Shown here piece after piece: positions 1 through 7,646 of a DNA stretch of 64,000 bases. This stretch comes from Arthrobacter koreensis. GTDB lineage: Bacteria > Actinomycetota > Actinomycetes > Actinomycetales > Micrococcaceae. The position numbers and the translations under genes were made by a program. Numbering within the stretch: the stretch's first letter is position 1; each line of letters opens with the position of its first letter. The notes below the pieces were generated by a model that saw only the letters and a program-made list of their open reading frames with translations, was not told the origin of the DNA and made no database searches. The stretch is taken from assembly GCF_009193255.1 (NCBI RefSeq), contig NZ_WACG01000001.1:1386887-1450886 (forward strand), written 5' to 3'.

Positions 1-1
1 A

Positions 2-433
2 TGGCTGATCGATCCGCCGACGTTTGCGCACTGGCTCGCAGGCCTGCCGCGCGACGCCGACCCCCTGATGCTCGGTCTGGCCGGGGCCCTGATCTTCCTT
101 GCCGGGCTCTGGTTCTTCCTGATGGCAGTGCTGCCCGGACGCCGGGCGCGCTATTCGCTGCCCAACCCGCGCGCCGCCGTCGTCGTGGATGCCGAAGTCC
201 TCGCTTCCTCGCTGGCCCGCCGTGCCCGCCTAACCGCGGGAGTCACCTCCGAGCAGGTCCTGGTGACCGTCGGCCGGACGCGTGTTGAGGTGCGGGTCCG
301 CCCCACGTCCGGAATCCCGGTCGATTCGGAGGCTGTGCGGGCAGCCGTGAAGGATGAGCTGGCGCTCACCGGACTCCAGCCGCAGCCGGCAGTCAGCGTG
401 CTCGTCTCAACCGTGGGGGCGATCGGACAGTGA
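2..433 (+). CDS. DUF6286-type membrane protein, 5' end missing
   Basis: The frame is open from base 2 and the start lies before the window. The visible 143 residues show a short polar lead, one strong hydrophobic helix at about residues 24-42, and then a soluble domain of alternating beta-like segments ending in STVGAIGQ. This layout fits the DUF6286 proteins found in actinobacterial Asp23/alkaline-shock operons. The stop overlaps the amaP start by 4 bases (GTGA), so the two are probably co-translated. The inferred role is a membrane partner of an envelope-stress Asp23 system. No catalytic motif is visible. Confidence 0.7.
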   Translation, partial: WLIDPPTFAHWLAGLPRDADPLMLGLAGALIFLAGLWFFLMAVLPGRRARYSLPNPRAAVVVDAEVLASSLARRARLTAGVTSEQVLVTVGRTRVEVRVRPTSGIPVDSEAVRAAVKDELALTGLQPQPAVSVLVSTVGAIGQ

Positions 434-1041
434 ACCGGACACCACGTTCCCTCAACCGGATCCTCCTGGGCATCGGCGGAGTGCTGCTGCTTGTCCTCGG
501 AGGCGGGCTCGTGCTGCTGAGCGTGGACCCCGCCGCCGCACGCTGGTGGCAGGACACCGCGCCGGGCATCCTGGCCGACGGCGGACGCCTGCTCAGCGAC
601 ACAGCTATTCCCGGGCAGCGCCAAAGCTGGCTCTGGCCCGCTCTTGCACTGGCCATGGTGGTCTGCGCCGTCCTGCTGGTGCTGTGGATTGCCGCGCAGG
701 GCCGCGGACGGGCAGACACGCTGGTTGCCGAATATGACGACGACGGCGCGCCCGGCCGCATTTCCATCAGCGGCTCGGTGCCTGAGCAGGCACTGCGCGA
801 AGCCCTGCTGAAGGATCCGGATGTCACATCAGTGGGAGTCAGCACCTGGGCGCTGGTGGACGGCAACGGGCTGCGGGTGCGGATCGTGCCGCGGCAGGGC
901 GCCGCACCGCATCTCGTGGCGGCGGACGCCACCAACCTGGTGGATGCCCTCGACGCGGCGCTGGGCCGCAGCTCAACAGTGCTGATCAGCCTGGAAGCCG
1001 GCCGCCGGTACCGGCTGGGCCGGGAAGAACGGGTCCGCTGA
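430..1041 (+). CDS. amaP: Alkaline shock response membrane anchor protein AmaP
   Basis: 203 residues with a GTG start inside the stop of the preceding gene. Two hydrophobic helices (about residues 11-31 and 68-89) flank an external loop of about 36 residues and are followed by a soluble domain of roughly 110 residues. This is the AmaP arrangement, which in Gram-positive bacteria anchors Asp23/Gls24 proteins at the membrane. The upstream DUF6286 neighbour supports the call; the asp23 genes themselves would lie before the window. It is the last gene of the operon, since the next gene is on the other strand. The domain match is by pattern only. Confidence 0.7.
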   Translation: MNRTPRSLNRILLGIGGVLLLVLGGGLVLLSVDPAAARWWQDTAPGILADGGRLLSDTAIPGQRQSWLWPALALAMVVCAVLLVLWIAAQGRGRADTLVAEYDDDGAPGRISISGSVPEQALREALLKDPDVTSVGVSTWALVDGNGLRVRIVPRQGAAPHLVAADATNLVDALDAALGRSSTVLISLEAGRRYRLGREERVR

Positions 1042-1069
1042 CCCTTTACTGAAGGGGAGCCTTCTAGGA

Positions 1070-1924
1070 TCAGGAAGCGCGGGCGAGCTGCCGGATGGGA
1101 ATCCAGCGTCCGGCCAGCCGCCGGTACGCTGCGGCAGCGCCCGTCATATCGCCGTCGGCCAGTGACTCGATGCCCAGCCGCACGTCGGACAGGGAATCGT
1201 CCGGGTAGACGAGGTCCGCCACGGGGCCGTAGTCCAGCTCCAGGACCGCGGAGGGGGAGAAGACCTCCATCCACGCCACGAGGTCTGTGAGTTCGTCCAG
1301 CAGATCCAGTTCCGGCGCAGCCAGGGCCAGGGCGGCCGCGGCGTGCCGGGCGCGCTCAATGCACTGCTGCACGGGAGCGGAGAGCCGGACGGTGAGGACC
1401 CGGCCGTCCTCCTCGATGACCTCGGTCTGGTCATCCTCATGCATCAGCACGAACCAGCCGAACGGCACGCCCCACGTGGCCGAGCGGGTGTGCAGCTTGG
1501 CCAGCGAATCCGCGAACGAGTCCGGGTCGATGCGGGCGGCATGCGCCTCCCGGGCAACCTCCGGCAGCAGCACGTCCACCAGCGGCCCCTGGACCGTTTC
1601 GCCCAAAGACTCTGCCGCCAGGGATGTCCGGACGGCAAGCTGATTGGGGCAGTACAGCCGCGTGGTGATGCCGTCCGGACCCGGGTGGTGAAGCACGCGG
1701 ACCAGGTCCGTCGAATTGTGCGGGAACGGATCGGAGACGGCACGCACCAGCCGGCGGACGGCGTCGCTGCGCTCCAGCACTTCCGTCTCGTGGCGGGCAC
1801 GGGAACGCTGGCTCAGGATGCGCATCTGCTGGGAGTCGTCGAAGGCGTCCAGCGGTTCATAGGCGCGAAGGTAGGACACGTACGGGAAGGTACGCCACAC
1901 GGTCGCTTCCGGTGTCCCGGCCAT
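1070..1924 (-). CDS. Conserved actinobacterial protein of unknown function
   Basis: 284 residues with an ATG start only 2 bases after the xthA stop, so it is probably co-transcribed with xthA. The protein looks soluble: acidic, with no signal peptide and no membrane helix. Recognisable stretches are WGVPFGWFVLMHEDDQTEV in the middle and an alpha-helical C-terminal half rich in Ala, Leu and Glu. I do not recognise a named family and see no catalytic motif. Its full-length frame and tight spacing to xthA make it a real gene. A link to DNA repair would rest on position alone. Confidence 0.6.
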   Translation of the reverse strand: MAGTPEATVWRTFPYVSYLRAYEPLDAFDDSQQMRILSQRSRARHETEVLERSDAVRRLVRAVSDPFPHNSTDLVRVLHHPGPDGITTRLYCPNQLAVRTSLAAESLGETVQGPLVDVLLPEVAREAHAARIDPDSFADSLAKLHTRSATWGVPFGWFVLMHEDDQTEVIEEDGRVLTVRLSAPVQQCIERARHAAAALALAAPELDLLDELTDLVAWMEVFSPSAVLELDYGPVADLVYPDDSLSDVRLGIESLADGDMTGAAAAYRRLAGRWIPIRQLARAS

Positions 1925-1926
1925 TC

Positions 1927-2757
1927 CTAGTCCAGTTCCACGATCACGGGCGCATGGTCCGACGCGCCCTTGCCCTTGCGTTCCTCCCGGTCAATGCTGG
2001 CACCGGTGACCCGGGCTGCCAGGGCGGGGGAGCCGAGCGCGAAGTCGATCCGCATTCCCTGCTTCTTCGGGAAGCGCAGCTGCGTGTAATCCCAGTAAGT
2101 GTAGACACCGGGTCCCTCAGTGTACTGGCGGGTCAGGTCCTGGAAACCGGAGTCCAGGAACGCCTGGAAGGCGGCACGCTCAGGTTCGGTGATGTGGGTG
2201 GCGTTCTGGGCGCGGAACCAGTCGATGTCCCACACGTCCTCGTCCCGCGGGGCAATGTTCCAGTCCCCCATCAGCGCCAGGTTCAGCTTCGGATCAGCCT
2301 CCACCCAGGACGCGGCCTGGTCACGCAGGACCTTCAGCCACTCAAGCTTGTACGGCATGTGGGGATCATCTACGGCACGGCCGTTGGGAACGTAGAGGCT
2401 CCAGATCCGCACGCCGCCGCAGGTGGCACCGATGGCGCGGGCCTCGGCGGCAGTGGTTTCCTCGGTCTTGCCGAAGTGCGGCTGGCCCGGGAAGGTGCGC
2501 TCAACGTCGTCGAGCCCCACACGGGACGCGATGGCGACGCCGTTCCACTGGCTCAGCCCAAAGTGCGCCACCTCGTAGCCGTTGCTCTCGAACATGTCCC
2601 AGGGGAAGTTGTCATCCTTGGCCTTGGTCTCCTGGATCGCCAGGACGTCGACGTCGGAGCGCTGCAGCCAGGCCTCAACGCGGTCGGCTCGGGCACGGAT
2701 GGAGTTCACATTCCAGGTAGCAATCTTCACCCTTGCTACGTTACCCAATCCGCGCAC
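1927..2757 (-). CDS. xthA: Exodeoxyribonuclease III (AP endonuclease family)
   Basis: An ExoIII/APE-type nuclease that cleaves 5' of abasic sites and removes 3' blocking groups. Family signatures are visible: KIATWNVNSIRAR at the N-terminus, LAIQETKAKDD carrying the metal-binding Glu, LNLALMGDWNIAP with the active-site Asp/Asn, and the terminal KGASDHAPVIVELD with the catalytic Asp-His. Length is normal (about 270). Two GTG starts are possible, at 2757 and at 2730. The second begins directly at VKIATWNVN, the usual family N-terminus, and may be the true one. Neither has a strong ribosome site. Confidence 0.93.
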   Translation of the reverse strand: MRGLGNVARVKIATWNVNSIRARADRVEAWLQRSDVDVLAIQETKAKDDNFPWDMFESNGYEVAHFGLSQWNGVAIASRVGLDDVERTFPGQPHFGKTEETTAAEARAIGATCGGVRIWSLYVPNGRAVDDPHMPYKLEWLKVLRDQAASWVEADPKLNLALMGDWNIAPRDEDVWDIDWFRAQNATHITEPERAAFQAFLDSGFQDLTRQYTEGPGVYTYWDYTQLRFPKKQGMRIDFALGSPALAARVTGASIDREERKGKGASDHAPVIVELD

Positions 2758-2865
2758 GCGGGGCCTACGATCCCGGTGCCGGTGTTCGCGGAGGTTCTAT
2801 GCGCAGCGGTGTGCCGGATGGGCGCCGGGGCCGGGGCTGGGGCCGCCGGATGCCGCCGGGGCCGC

Positions 2866-2952
2866 CGGGCGGGCCGGAACGGCGGCAACGAAACTCCTGC
2901 GTTCGCAGAGCTCACTGCGGAGTATTAAAGCCGCCTAACCCGGCCCGCCCGG
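2866..2952 (+). repeat. 87-bp inverted repeat, left copy
   Basis: This copy matches the reverse complement of 5869-5955 with about 7 mismatches over 87 bases, five of them clustered in the middle. The core reads AACGAAACTCCT, then a small hairpin region, then GGAGTATTAAAGCCGCC. The two copies face each other across 2.9 kb that holds the IclR regulator and both CoA-transferase genes. Both have GC-rich repetitive DNA on the outer side and about 50-bp tandem repeats on the inner side. Confidence 0.9.
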
Positions 2953-2975
2953 CGGATTCTGTGCGTCAGCGGACT

Positions 2976-3075
2976 CCGGTGGTGCTCTCCGATGACCCTC
3001 GCCGGCTGGTTGCGCGGGGGTGGGCCCGGTGGTGCTCTCCTGCGAACCTCACTGGCTTTGTGCGCGCGGGTGGAC
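2976..3075 (+). repeat. Two tandem repeats of about 50 bp
   Basis: CCGGTGGTGCTCTCC occurs at 2976-2990 and again at 3026-3040, exactly 50 bases apart, and the remainder of the two units is partly alike (GTGCGCGCGGGTGGAC against TTGCGCGGGGGTGGGC). They lie just inside the left inverted repeat. Read on the opposite strand, the 51-bp units at 5673-5825 look distantly related. Confidence 0.65.
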
Positions 3076-3332
3076 CCGGCGCGCTTCGGTCGCCCCCGCT
3101 GGGTGGCGGTGTGGGTGAACTGGGAATCGAATCGCTCCGGTTTGGGGGAATTCGTGCGGTGTGGAACTTTTCGGCCGCGGCGAAGCGGAGCGATCTCCCG
3201 AACTGGCCGGAATGTTCCAAAGTGGAGCGAAAAAGAGCTCCAGGCCTGCCCCCGGGCGTGTCCCGACGGGGAGGCCGGGCTCACCGGGCAGGGGAGCCAC
3301 AGCCGCATCTCCTGGTATTTAGGGGGATGCAT
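3076..3332. other. Intergenic stretch with an imperfect palindrome
   Basis: I see no gene here. The most obvious structure is an imperfect palindrome, TGGAACTTTTCGGCC at 3162-3176 against GGCCGGAATGTTCCA at 3205-3219. These pair at 13 of 15 positions, plus one possible G-U pair. It lies downstream of the iclR stop and could act as its transcript end, but it has no T-run. Confidence 0.5.
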
Positions 3333-4112
3333 CTACCGGGATGGGGAGGGGCGGAGTTTTCGGGAGAGTTCATGGGCGTGATGCAGAAGCAGGCGGCCTA
3401 GTTCCGGGCGGCGTTCGTCAGCGAAACGGGGTGCGATGCCCGTGAGGCTCAACGCCCACGCCGGCTGCCCGGAGGGATCAAAGACTGCCGCGCCCATACC
3501 CCAGCTGCCGTTGACGATGAGCCCCGGGTTGACCGCGTAACCCAGGGCGCGCGTCTCGTGGATCCTGGCCCTGATCTCGTCCGGGCCGTGACCGTCCCCA
3601 TGTTCGGCAGCCAGATTGGTGTCCACCAGGTAGTTTTCGACCGTCTGTTCCGGCAGGAACGCCAGGATGGCCAGCCCGGCGGAGGCCACCCCGAGCGGAA
3701 ACCTCTTGCCTTCGTGCAGAACAAAGGAGCGGATCGGGAACGCGCCGTCCTCACGCAGCAGGCAGACCGTCTCATTTCCGCGGCGGACCGAGAAGAAGGC
3801 GCTCTCACCCGTCGCTTCAGCGAGGGCCCGGACATGTTCCCGCGCCAGGGAGGAAATGTCATACCGTTCGGAGGCTACGGATCCCATCAGGTACAGCTCC
3901 GGGCCAAGCAGCCAGCGGCCGGAGCGGCGGTCGTGGTCCAGGAACCCTTCGGCGGCCAGCGATGCGAGCAGGCGGTGCGCGGTGGGGCGGGGCAGGGAAG
4001 CAGCACGGGCGACGTCGCTCGTGGTTATTCCCTCCGGCATCGCGGCGCTGACAATCCGGAGCACTCCCGCGAGCCGATGGACAACCTGCGCACCCTGCAC
4101 TCCCTCACCCAT
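3333..4112 (-). CDS. IclR family transcriptional regulator
   Basis: 259 residues from ATG 4112, which begins MGEGVQGAQVVHRLAGVL. The frame stays open further upstream, but this start has a CATAAT box 6 nt before it and gives the usual IclR length. An N-terminal winged helix (ITTSDVARAASLPRPTAHRL) is followed by the effector-binding domain (SFVLHEGKRFPLGVASAGLA, then a VNGSWGMGAAVFDPSG segment). It is divergent from the CoA-transferase genes, so it probably controls them and itself. By analogy with Pca-type IclR proteins the signal could be an aromatic catabolite, but this is inference. Confidence 0.88.
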   Translation of the reverse strand: MGEGVQGAQVVHRLAGVLRIVSAAMPEGITTSDVARAASLPRPTAHRLLASLAAEGFLDHDRRSGRWLLGPELYLMGSVASERYDISSLAREHVRALAEATGESAFFSVRRGNETVCLLREDGAFPIRSFVLHEGKRFPLGVASAGLAILAFLPEQTVENYLVDTNLAAEHGDGHGPDEIRARIHETRALGYAVNPGLIVNGSWGMGAAVFDPSGQPAWALSLTGIAPRFADERRPELGRLLLHHAHELSRKLRPSPSR

Positions 4113-4125
4113 GCCCACATTATGA
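4111..4125 (+). promoter_or_regulatory. Candidate IclR operator, copy 1
   Basis: ATGCCCACATTATGA here and ATGTCCACATTATGA at 4222-4236 differ at one base of 15. This copy covers the iclR start and -10 region, which would suit autorepression. The assignment to IclR is inferred from position. Confidence 0.5.
4119..4124 (-). promoter_or_regulatory. -10 box of a leaderless iclR transcript
   Basis: On the minus strand CATAAT stands exactly 6 nt before ATG 4112, so transcription would start at or next to the start codon. The box lies inside the shared motif at 4111-4125. Confidence 0.55.
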
Positions 4126-4221
4126 ACGCAACCGAGCGTCATAGCCATCATCTGATCACTTTGATTCCCTCCGTTGACCCTTCCGGGATGGCTATTTAGC
4201 CTCGGAAACCAGACATGGCGT

Positions 4222-4236
4222 ATGTCCACATTATGA
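4222..4236 (+). promoter_or_regulatory. Candidate IclR operator, copy 2
   Basis: ATGTCCACATTATGA lies just upstream of the CoA-transferase start and is partly palindromic (TATGT-CC-ACATT). Together with copy 1 it would let one regulator bind both divergent promoters. Confidence 0.5.
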
Positions 4237-4252
4237 GCTGAGGAGCGTGCAC

Positions 4253-4960
4253 GTGGCGGGAAAGATTCTAGGCAGTGCAGGGGAAGCGCTGGCCGGGATG
4301 GTGCGGGACGGCATGACCATCGCCGTCGGCGGCTTTGGACTGAGCGGAATCCCGGTCAACCTGATCAATGCTTTGCGCGAGAGCGGAGCCCGCGGGCTGA
4401 CGATCGTCTCCAACAACATGGGCGTGGACGGCAAGGGCCTTGGCGTCCTGTTGGAGAACAGGCAGGTCTCCAAGGTGCTGGGTTCCTATGTGGGGGAGAA
4501 CAAGCTGTTCGCCGAACAGTATCTGTCCGGGGACCTTGAGGTTGAGTTCGTTCCGCAGGGCACCCTGGCGGAGCGGCTGCGTGCGGGTGGCGCCGGCATT
4601 CCTGCTTTCTACACCCCTACGGGGATAGGGACTCCAGTCGCCGAAGGTAAGCCCGAAGCGGTCTTCGACGGGCGCCGGGCCATCCTGGAACGCGGAATCG
4701 TGGCCGATATTGCCTTGGTGCGGGCACACCTGGCCGACGCCGAGGGAAACCTCCGGTACCGAATGACGGCGCAGAACTTCAACCCGCTGGTCGCGGCCGC
4801 AGGGCGGACGACCATCGCGGAAGCCGAGCACGTTTCCCCGGACTTCCTGGACCCGGACCGGATTCATACGCCGGGCATTTTTGTCCAGCGCGTTGTACCC
4901 GCGGAGAACACGACAAAGCACATCGAGCAGCGGACCGTTCGGGTCCGGGTGGGGGCCTAA
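4253..4960 (+). CDS. 3-oxoacid / 3-oxoadipate CoA-transferase subunit A
   Basis: 235 residues of the alpha subunit of a family I CoA-transferase, which moves CoA from succinyl-CoA to a 3-oxo acid. Family stretches are [14 protein letters not shown] near residue 20, [39 protein letters not shown] and [15 protein letters not shown] 4253 has GAGGAG 8 nt upstream; the earlier GTG at 4247 sits too close to that site. The B subunit follows after 4 bases. I cannot separate a ketone-body enzyme (ScoA) from 3-oxoadipate transferase (PcaI); the IclR neighbour slightly favours aromatic catabolism. Confidence 0.88.
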   Translation: MAGKILGSAGEALAGMVRDGMTIAVGGFGLSGIPVNLINALRESGARGLTIVSNNMGVDGKGLGVLLENRQVSKVLGSYVGENKLFAEQYLSGDLEVEFVPQGTLAERLRAGGAGIPAFYTPTGIGTPVAEGKPEAVFDGRRAILERGIVADIALVRAHLADAEGNLRYRMTAQNFNPLVAAAGRTTIAEAEHVSPDFLDPDRIHTPGIFVQRVVPAENTTKHIEQRTVRVRVGA

Positions 4961-4964
4961 GACC

Positions 4965-5615
4965 ATGTGGACACGGGATGAAATGGCGGCGCTCGCGGCT
5001 GAAGAGCTGGAGGACGGGCAGTACGTCAACCTGGGAATCGGGATTCCCACGCTGGTGGCGAACCACCTGCCGCCCGGAGTGAATGTCTTCCTGCAGAGTG
5101 AGAACGGGCTGCTGGGCATGGGACCGTTTCCCTACGAGGGCGAGGAAGACGCCGACCTCATCAACGCAGGCAAGCAGACGGTGACGGTGCTTCCCGGGGG
5201 CAGCTTCTTCGACTCGGCCACGTCCTTCGGGATGATCCGCGGCGGTCACGTGCAGACGGCGATCCTTGGTGCGCTGCAGGTTTCCGCGTCCGGCGACCTG
5301 GCGAACTGGACCATCCCGGGCAAACTGGTCAAGGGCATGGGCGGCGCCATGGACCTGGTAGCCGGCACCCCGCGCGTCATCGTGGTCACGGACCATCTCG
5401 CGAAGGACGGGAGTCCGAAGATCGTCCAGGAGTGCGACCTGCCGCTGACCGGGGTCGGCGTTGTGGACCGCATCATCACCGACCGCGCGGTGTTCGACGT
5501 CGACGATGGCACCCTGGTTCTCCGCCGCATGGCTCCGGACCAGGACATCGAGTCCCTCCAATCCACCACCGGCGCCCCTTTCACCGTGGCTTTGGATTCC
5601 ATTCCGGCTGCCTGA
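4965..5615 (+). CDS. 3-oxoacid / 3-oxoadipate CoA-transferase subunit B
   Basis: 216 residues starting at ATG 4965, 4 bases after subunit A. The beta subunit carries the catalytic glutamate in the SENG motif ([15 protein letters not shown], about residue 45), which forms the acyl-glutamate and CoA-thioester intermediates. [15 protein letters not shown] near the start, the [11 protein letters not shown] loop and a [14 protein letters not shown] glycine-rich segment are all family features. It forms a heteromer with the gene just upstream. No other catabolic genes flank the pair, so the pathway stays open. Confidence 0.9.
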   Translation: MWTRDEMAALAAEELEDGQYVNLGIGIPTLVANHLPPGVNVFLQSENGLLGMGPFPYEGEEDADLINAGKQTVTVLPGGSFFDSATSFGMIRGGHVQTAILGALQVSASGDLANWTIPGKLVKGMGGAMDLVAGTPRVIVVTDHLAKDGSPKIVQECDLPLTGVGVVDRIITDRAVFDVDDGTLVLRRMAPDQDIESLQSTTGAPFTVALDSIPAA

Positions 5616-5672
5616 CCCGCCCGCCTTCCCACGCTCCGTGACTGATGTTCACTCCTGAGGTCCCACCTCTCG

Positions 5673-5825
5673 CAGGAGCAACAACGAGTGGGAATCCCCG
5701 CTGCGGCGAGTCACACCAGCGCACAGGAGCAACAATGCGTGGGAATCCCCGCTCCGGGTGGGTCCCATCTGGCACAGGAGCAACGACCCGCGGGAAACCC
5801 CGCACGGACAGGGGCGGGCTAAACG
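5673..5825 (+). repeat. Three tandem repeats of 51 bp
   Basis: CAGGAGCAAC begins at 5673, 5724 and 5775, giving a strict 51-base period. Each unit continues into GTGGGAATCCCCGC or a close variant; the third unit diverges in its last part. The repeats lie after the CoA-transferase stop and inside the right inverted repeat. They are contiguous units without unique spacers, so this is not a CRISPR array. Confidence 0.85.
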
Positions 5826-5868
5826 GCTCGCCCGTCACCTGCCCACCCGAGCGCACGTCGCAACGGGA

Positions 5869-5955
5869 CCGGACAGGCCGGGTTAGGCGGCTTTAATACT
5901 CCGAAGCGAGCCCTGCGAGCGTAGGAGTTTCGTTGCCGCCGTTCCGGCCCGCCCG
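5869..5955 (-). repeat. 87-bp inverted repeat, right copy
   Basis: Reverse-complement partner of 2866-2952, with about 80 of 87 bases matching. It lies between the convergent ends of the CoA-transferase B gene and nadE, and the GC-rich tract 5956-6112 adjoins its outer edge. Confidence 0.9.
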
Positions 5956-6112
5956 GGTCCACCGGCCCGCCCGGGTCCACCGGCCCGCCCGGCCTCCCGG
6001 GCCCGCCCGGCCCCGGCCCGCCCGGCCTCCCGGGCCCGCCCGGCCCCGGCCCGCCCGGCCCCGGCCCGCCCGGGTCTACTCGCCTACCCGGCCTCCCGGG
6101 CCCGCGAGCCGA
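5956..6112. repeat. Very GC-rich simple tandem tract
   Basis: This stretch of about 150 bases is almost only C and G and is built from repeats of CGGCCCGCCCGG with GTCCAC or CCTCCCGGG variants. The first units have an 18-base period. Open frames across it translate to Pro-Ala-Arg repeats with no support as protein. It lies just after the nadE stop. Confidence 0.8.
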
Positions 6113-6118
6113 AGAAAC

Positions 6119-6940
6119 CTACTTCCACCACGAATCAAGAATCGAAACCGGCGTCGTCCGCTTGTGCCGCGTCATCAGGTAGCGCTTCTCGATCTTCTCG
6201 GCGGCCTCGTCGGAGACGTCGCGGCCTTCGAGGTAGTCATCAATCTGGTCGTACGTGATGCCCAGCTCGGTTTCGTCCGTCTGGCCGGGAACGCCGTCGA
6301 GCAGGTCTGCCGTAGGCGCTTTGCCAACGAGCTGGTCGGACGCGCCAAGGGCGCTGAGCAGGGAGCGGACCTGTCGCTTGTTGAGTCCGAACAGGGGCAG
6401 GATGTCCGCGCCGCCGTCGCCGTACTTGGTGAAGAAACCGGTGACGGATTCAGCTCCGTGGTCCGTGCCGATGACCAGCAGGTTGTGTTCCCCGCCTACG
6501 GCGTACTGGGCGGTCATCCGCACCCGGGCCTTGATGTTGCCCTTGTTGAAGTCGCTCAGGGTCCCGGTTTCCATGGCCGCGTAGGCCTTCTCGAAGCCGT
6601 CCACCGCGTCCCCAATGTTGTACGTCCAGGAGGTCTTGGGCTGGATGAACTCAAGGGCTGCCTGGGCGTCATCCTCGTCATGCTGGACCCGGTAGGGAAG
6701 CCGCATGGCGATGAAGTTCGCCTCGGTGCCCTCCGCGTTCAGCTCCTCGACGGCGAGCTGGGCCAGGCGGCCCGCCAGCGTGGAGTCCACGCCGCCGCTG
6801 ATGCCCAGCACAAACCCCTTGGTCCGGGATGCGTGCAGGTAGTCCTTGAGGAAGTCCACCCGGCGCCGGATCTCCGCTTCCGGATCAATGGCAGGGTGCA
6901 CTCCCATTTCGGCAATGATTTCGGCTTGAAGTTCGCGCAT
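6119..6940 (-). CDS. nadE: NH3-dependent NAD+ synthetase
   Basis: 273 residues from ATG 6940. The enzyme amidates nicotinic acid adenine dinucleotide with ammonia and ATP, the last step of NAD synthesis. The PP-loop ATP motif [15 protein letters not shown] is near residue 47, and [11 protein letters not shown] and [18 protein letters not shown] are further signatures. The length matches the ammonia-only (E. coli type) enzyme, with no glutaminase domain. The frame is open far upstream, but the family N-terminus ([13 protein letters not shown]) fixes this start. It is divergent from pyrE. Confidence 0.95.
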   Translation of the reverse strand: MRELQAEIIAEMGVHPAIDPEAEIRRRVDFLKDYLHASRTKGFVLGISGGVDSTLAGRLAQLAVEELNAEGTEANFIAMRLPYRVQHDEDDAQAALEFIQPKTSWTYNIGDAVDGFEKAYAAMETGTLSDFNKGNIKARVRMTAQYAVGGEHNLLVIGTDHGAESVTGFFTKYGDGGADILPLFGLNKRQVRSLLSALGASDQLVGKAPTADLLDGVPGQTDETELGITYDQIDDYLEGRDVSDEAAEKIEKRYLMTRHKRTTPVSILDSWWK

Positions 6941-7040
6941 GGCGTTCAGCCTATACAACGCGCTGTTTGCCCGGGCAGGGGGCGGACGTTCTGTGACGGG
7001 GAACCCCGCTGCTGCGAAGAGCCCAAAGGGCCCGCTCGGA

Positions 7041-7046
7041 TAGGAT
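7041..7046 (+). promoter_or_regulatory. -10 box of a leaderless pyrE transcript
   Basis: TAGGAT lies exactly 6 nt before ATG 7053 and no ribosome-binding site is present. No good -35 hexamer is visible. Confidence 0.55.
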
Positions 7047-7052
7047 TGGGGC

Positions 7053-7622
7053 ATGACTTCCCCGCAGACCGCCGCGTCCCGTGCCCGCCTCCTGGAACTG
7101 ATCAAGGAACTGGCCGTGGTCCGCGGAAAGGTGATTCTTTCCTCCGGCAAGGAAGCCGACTACTACATCGACCTGCGCCGCGTCACCCTGCACCACGAGG
7201 CCTCGCAGCTGGTGGGTGAGGTCATGCTGGACATGATCAACGCAGCCGGCATCGAGTTCGCCAGTGCAGGCGGCCTGACCATGGGCGCGGACCCGGTGGC
7301 AACCGCCGTCATGAACGCCTCCGCCCGCAGCGGCGGCACCGTTGACGCGTTCGTGGTGCGCAAGGCGCAGAAGTCCTACGGCATGGGCCGGCAGGTGGAG
7401 GGGCCCGACGTCGCTGGCCGCGACGTCGTTGTTCTGGAGGACACGTCCACCACCGGAGGGTCGGCGCTGACCGCCGTGGAAGGCGTACGGAACGCGGGCG
7501 GCAACGTCGTCGCCGTGGCAGTGATCGTGGACCGGGACACCGGAGCGAAGGAACGCATTGAAGCCGAAGCCGGCGTGCCGTACCTGTTCGCGTTCGGCAA
7601 GGACGAGCTCGGGCTCGACTAA
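7053..7622 (+). CDS. pyrE: Orotate phosphoribosyltransferase
   Basis: 189 residues, normal for the family. It joins orotate to PRPP to make OMP in pyrimidine synthesis. The PRPP-binding motif [15 protein letters not shown] is near residue 130, [18 protein letters not shown] carries the Lys-rich catalytic loop, and the N-terminus has [15 protein letters not shown]. There is no Shine-Dalgarno site; TAGGAT 6 nt upstream suggests leaderless translation. Its neighbours are not pyrimidine genes. Confidence 0.95.
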   Translation: MTSPQTAASRARLLELIKELAVVRGKVILSSGKEADYYIDLRRVTLHHEASQLVGEVMLDMINAAGIEFASAGGLTMGADPVATAVMNASARSGGTVDAFVVRKAQKSYGMGRQVEGPDVAGRDVVVLEDTSTTGGSALTAVEGVRNAGGNVVAVAVIVDRDTGAKERIEAEAGVPYLFAFGKDELGLD

Positions 7623-7646
7623 CGCCCACACCGGTTGCGGGAGCCC

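Noticed and set aside
2733..3401. Open frames of 83-222 codons on both strands between xthA and iclR
   Set aside because: They run through the inverted repeat and tandem repeats, have Arg/Pro/Gly-rich composition, and show no ribosome site or domain.
5673..5825. Direct repeats with regular spacing, considered as a CRISPR array
   Set aside because: The 51-base units are contiguous and similar along most of their length, there are no unique spacers, only three units exist, and no cas gene is near.
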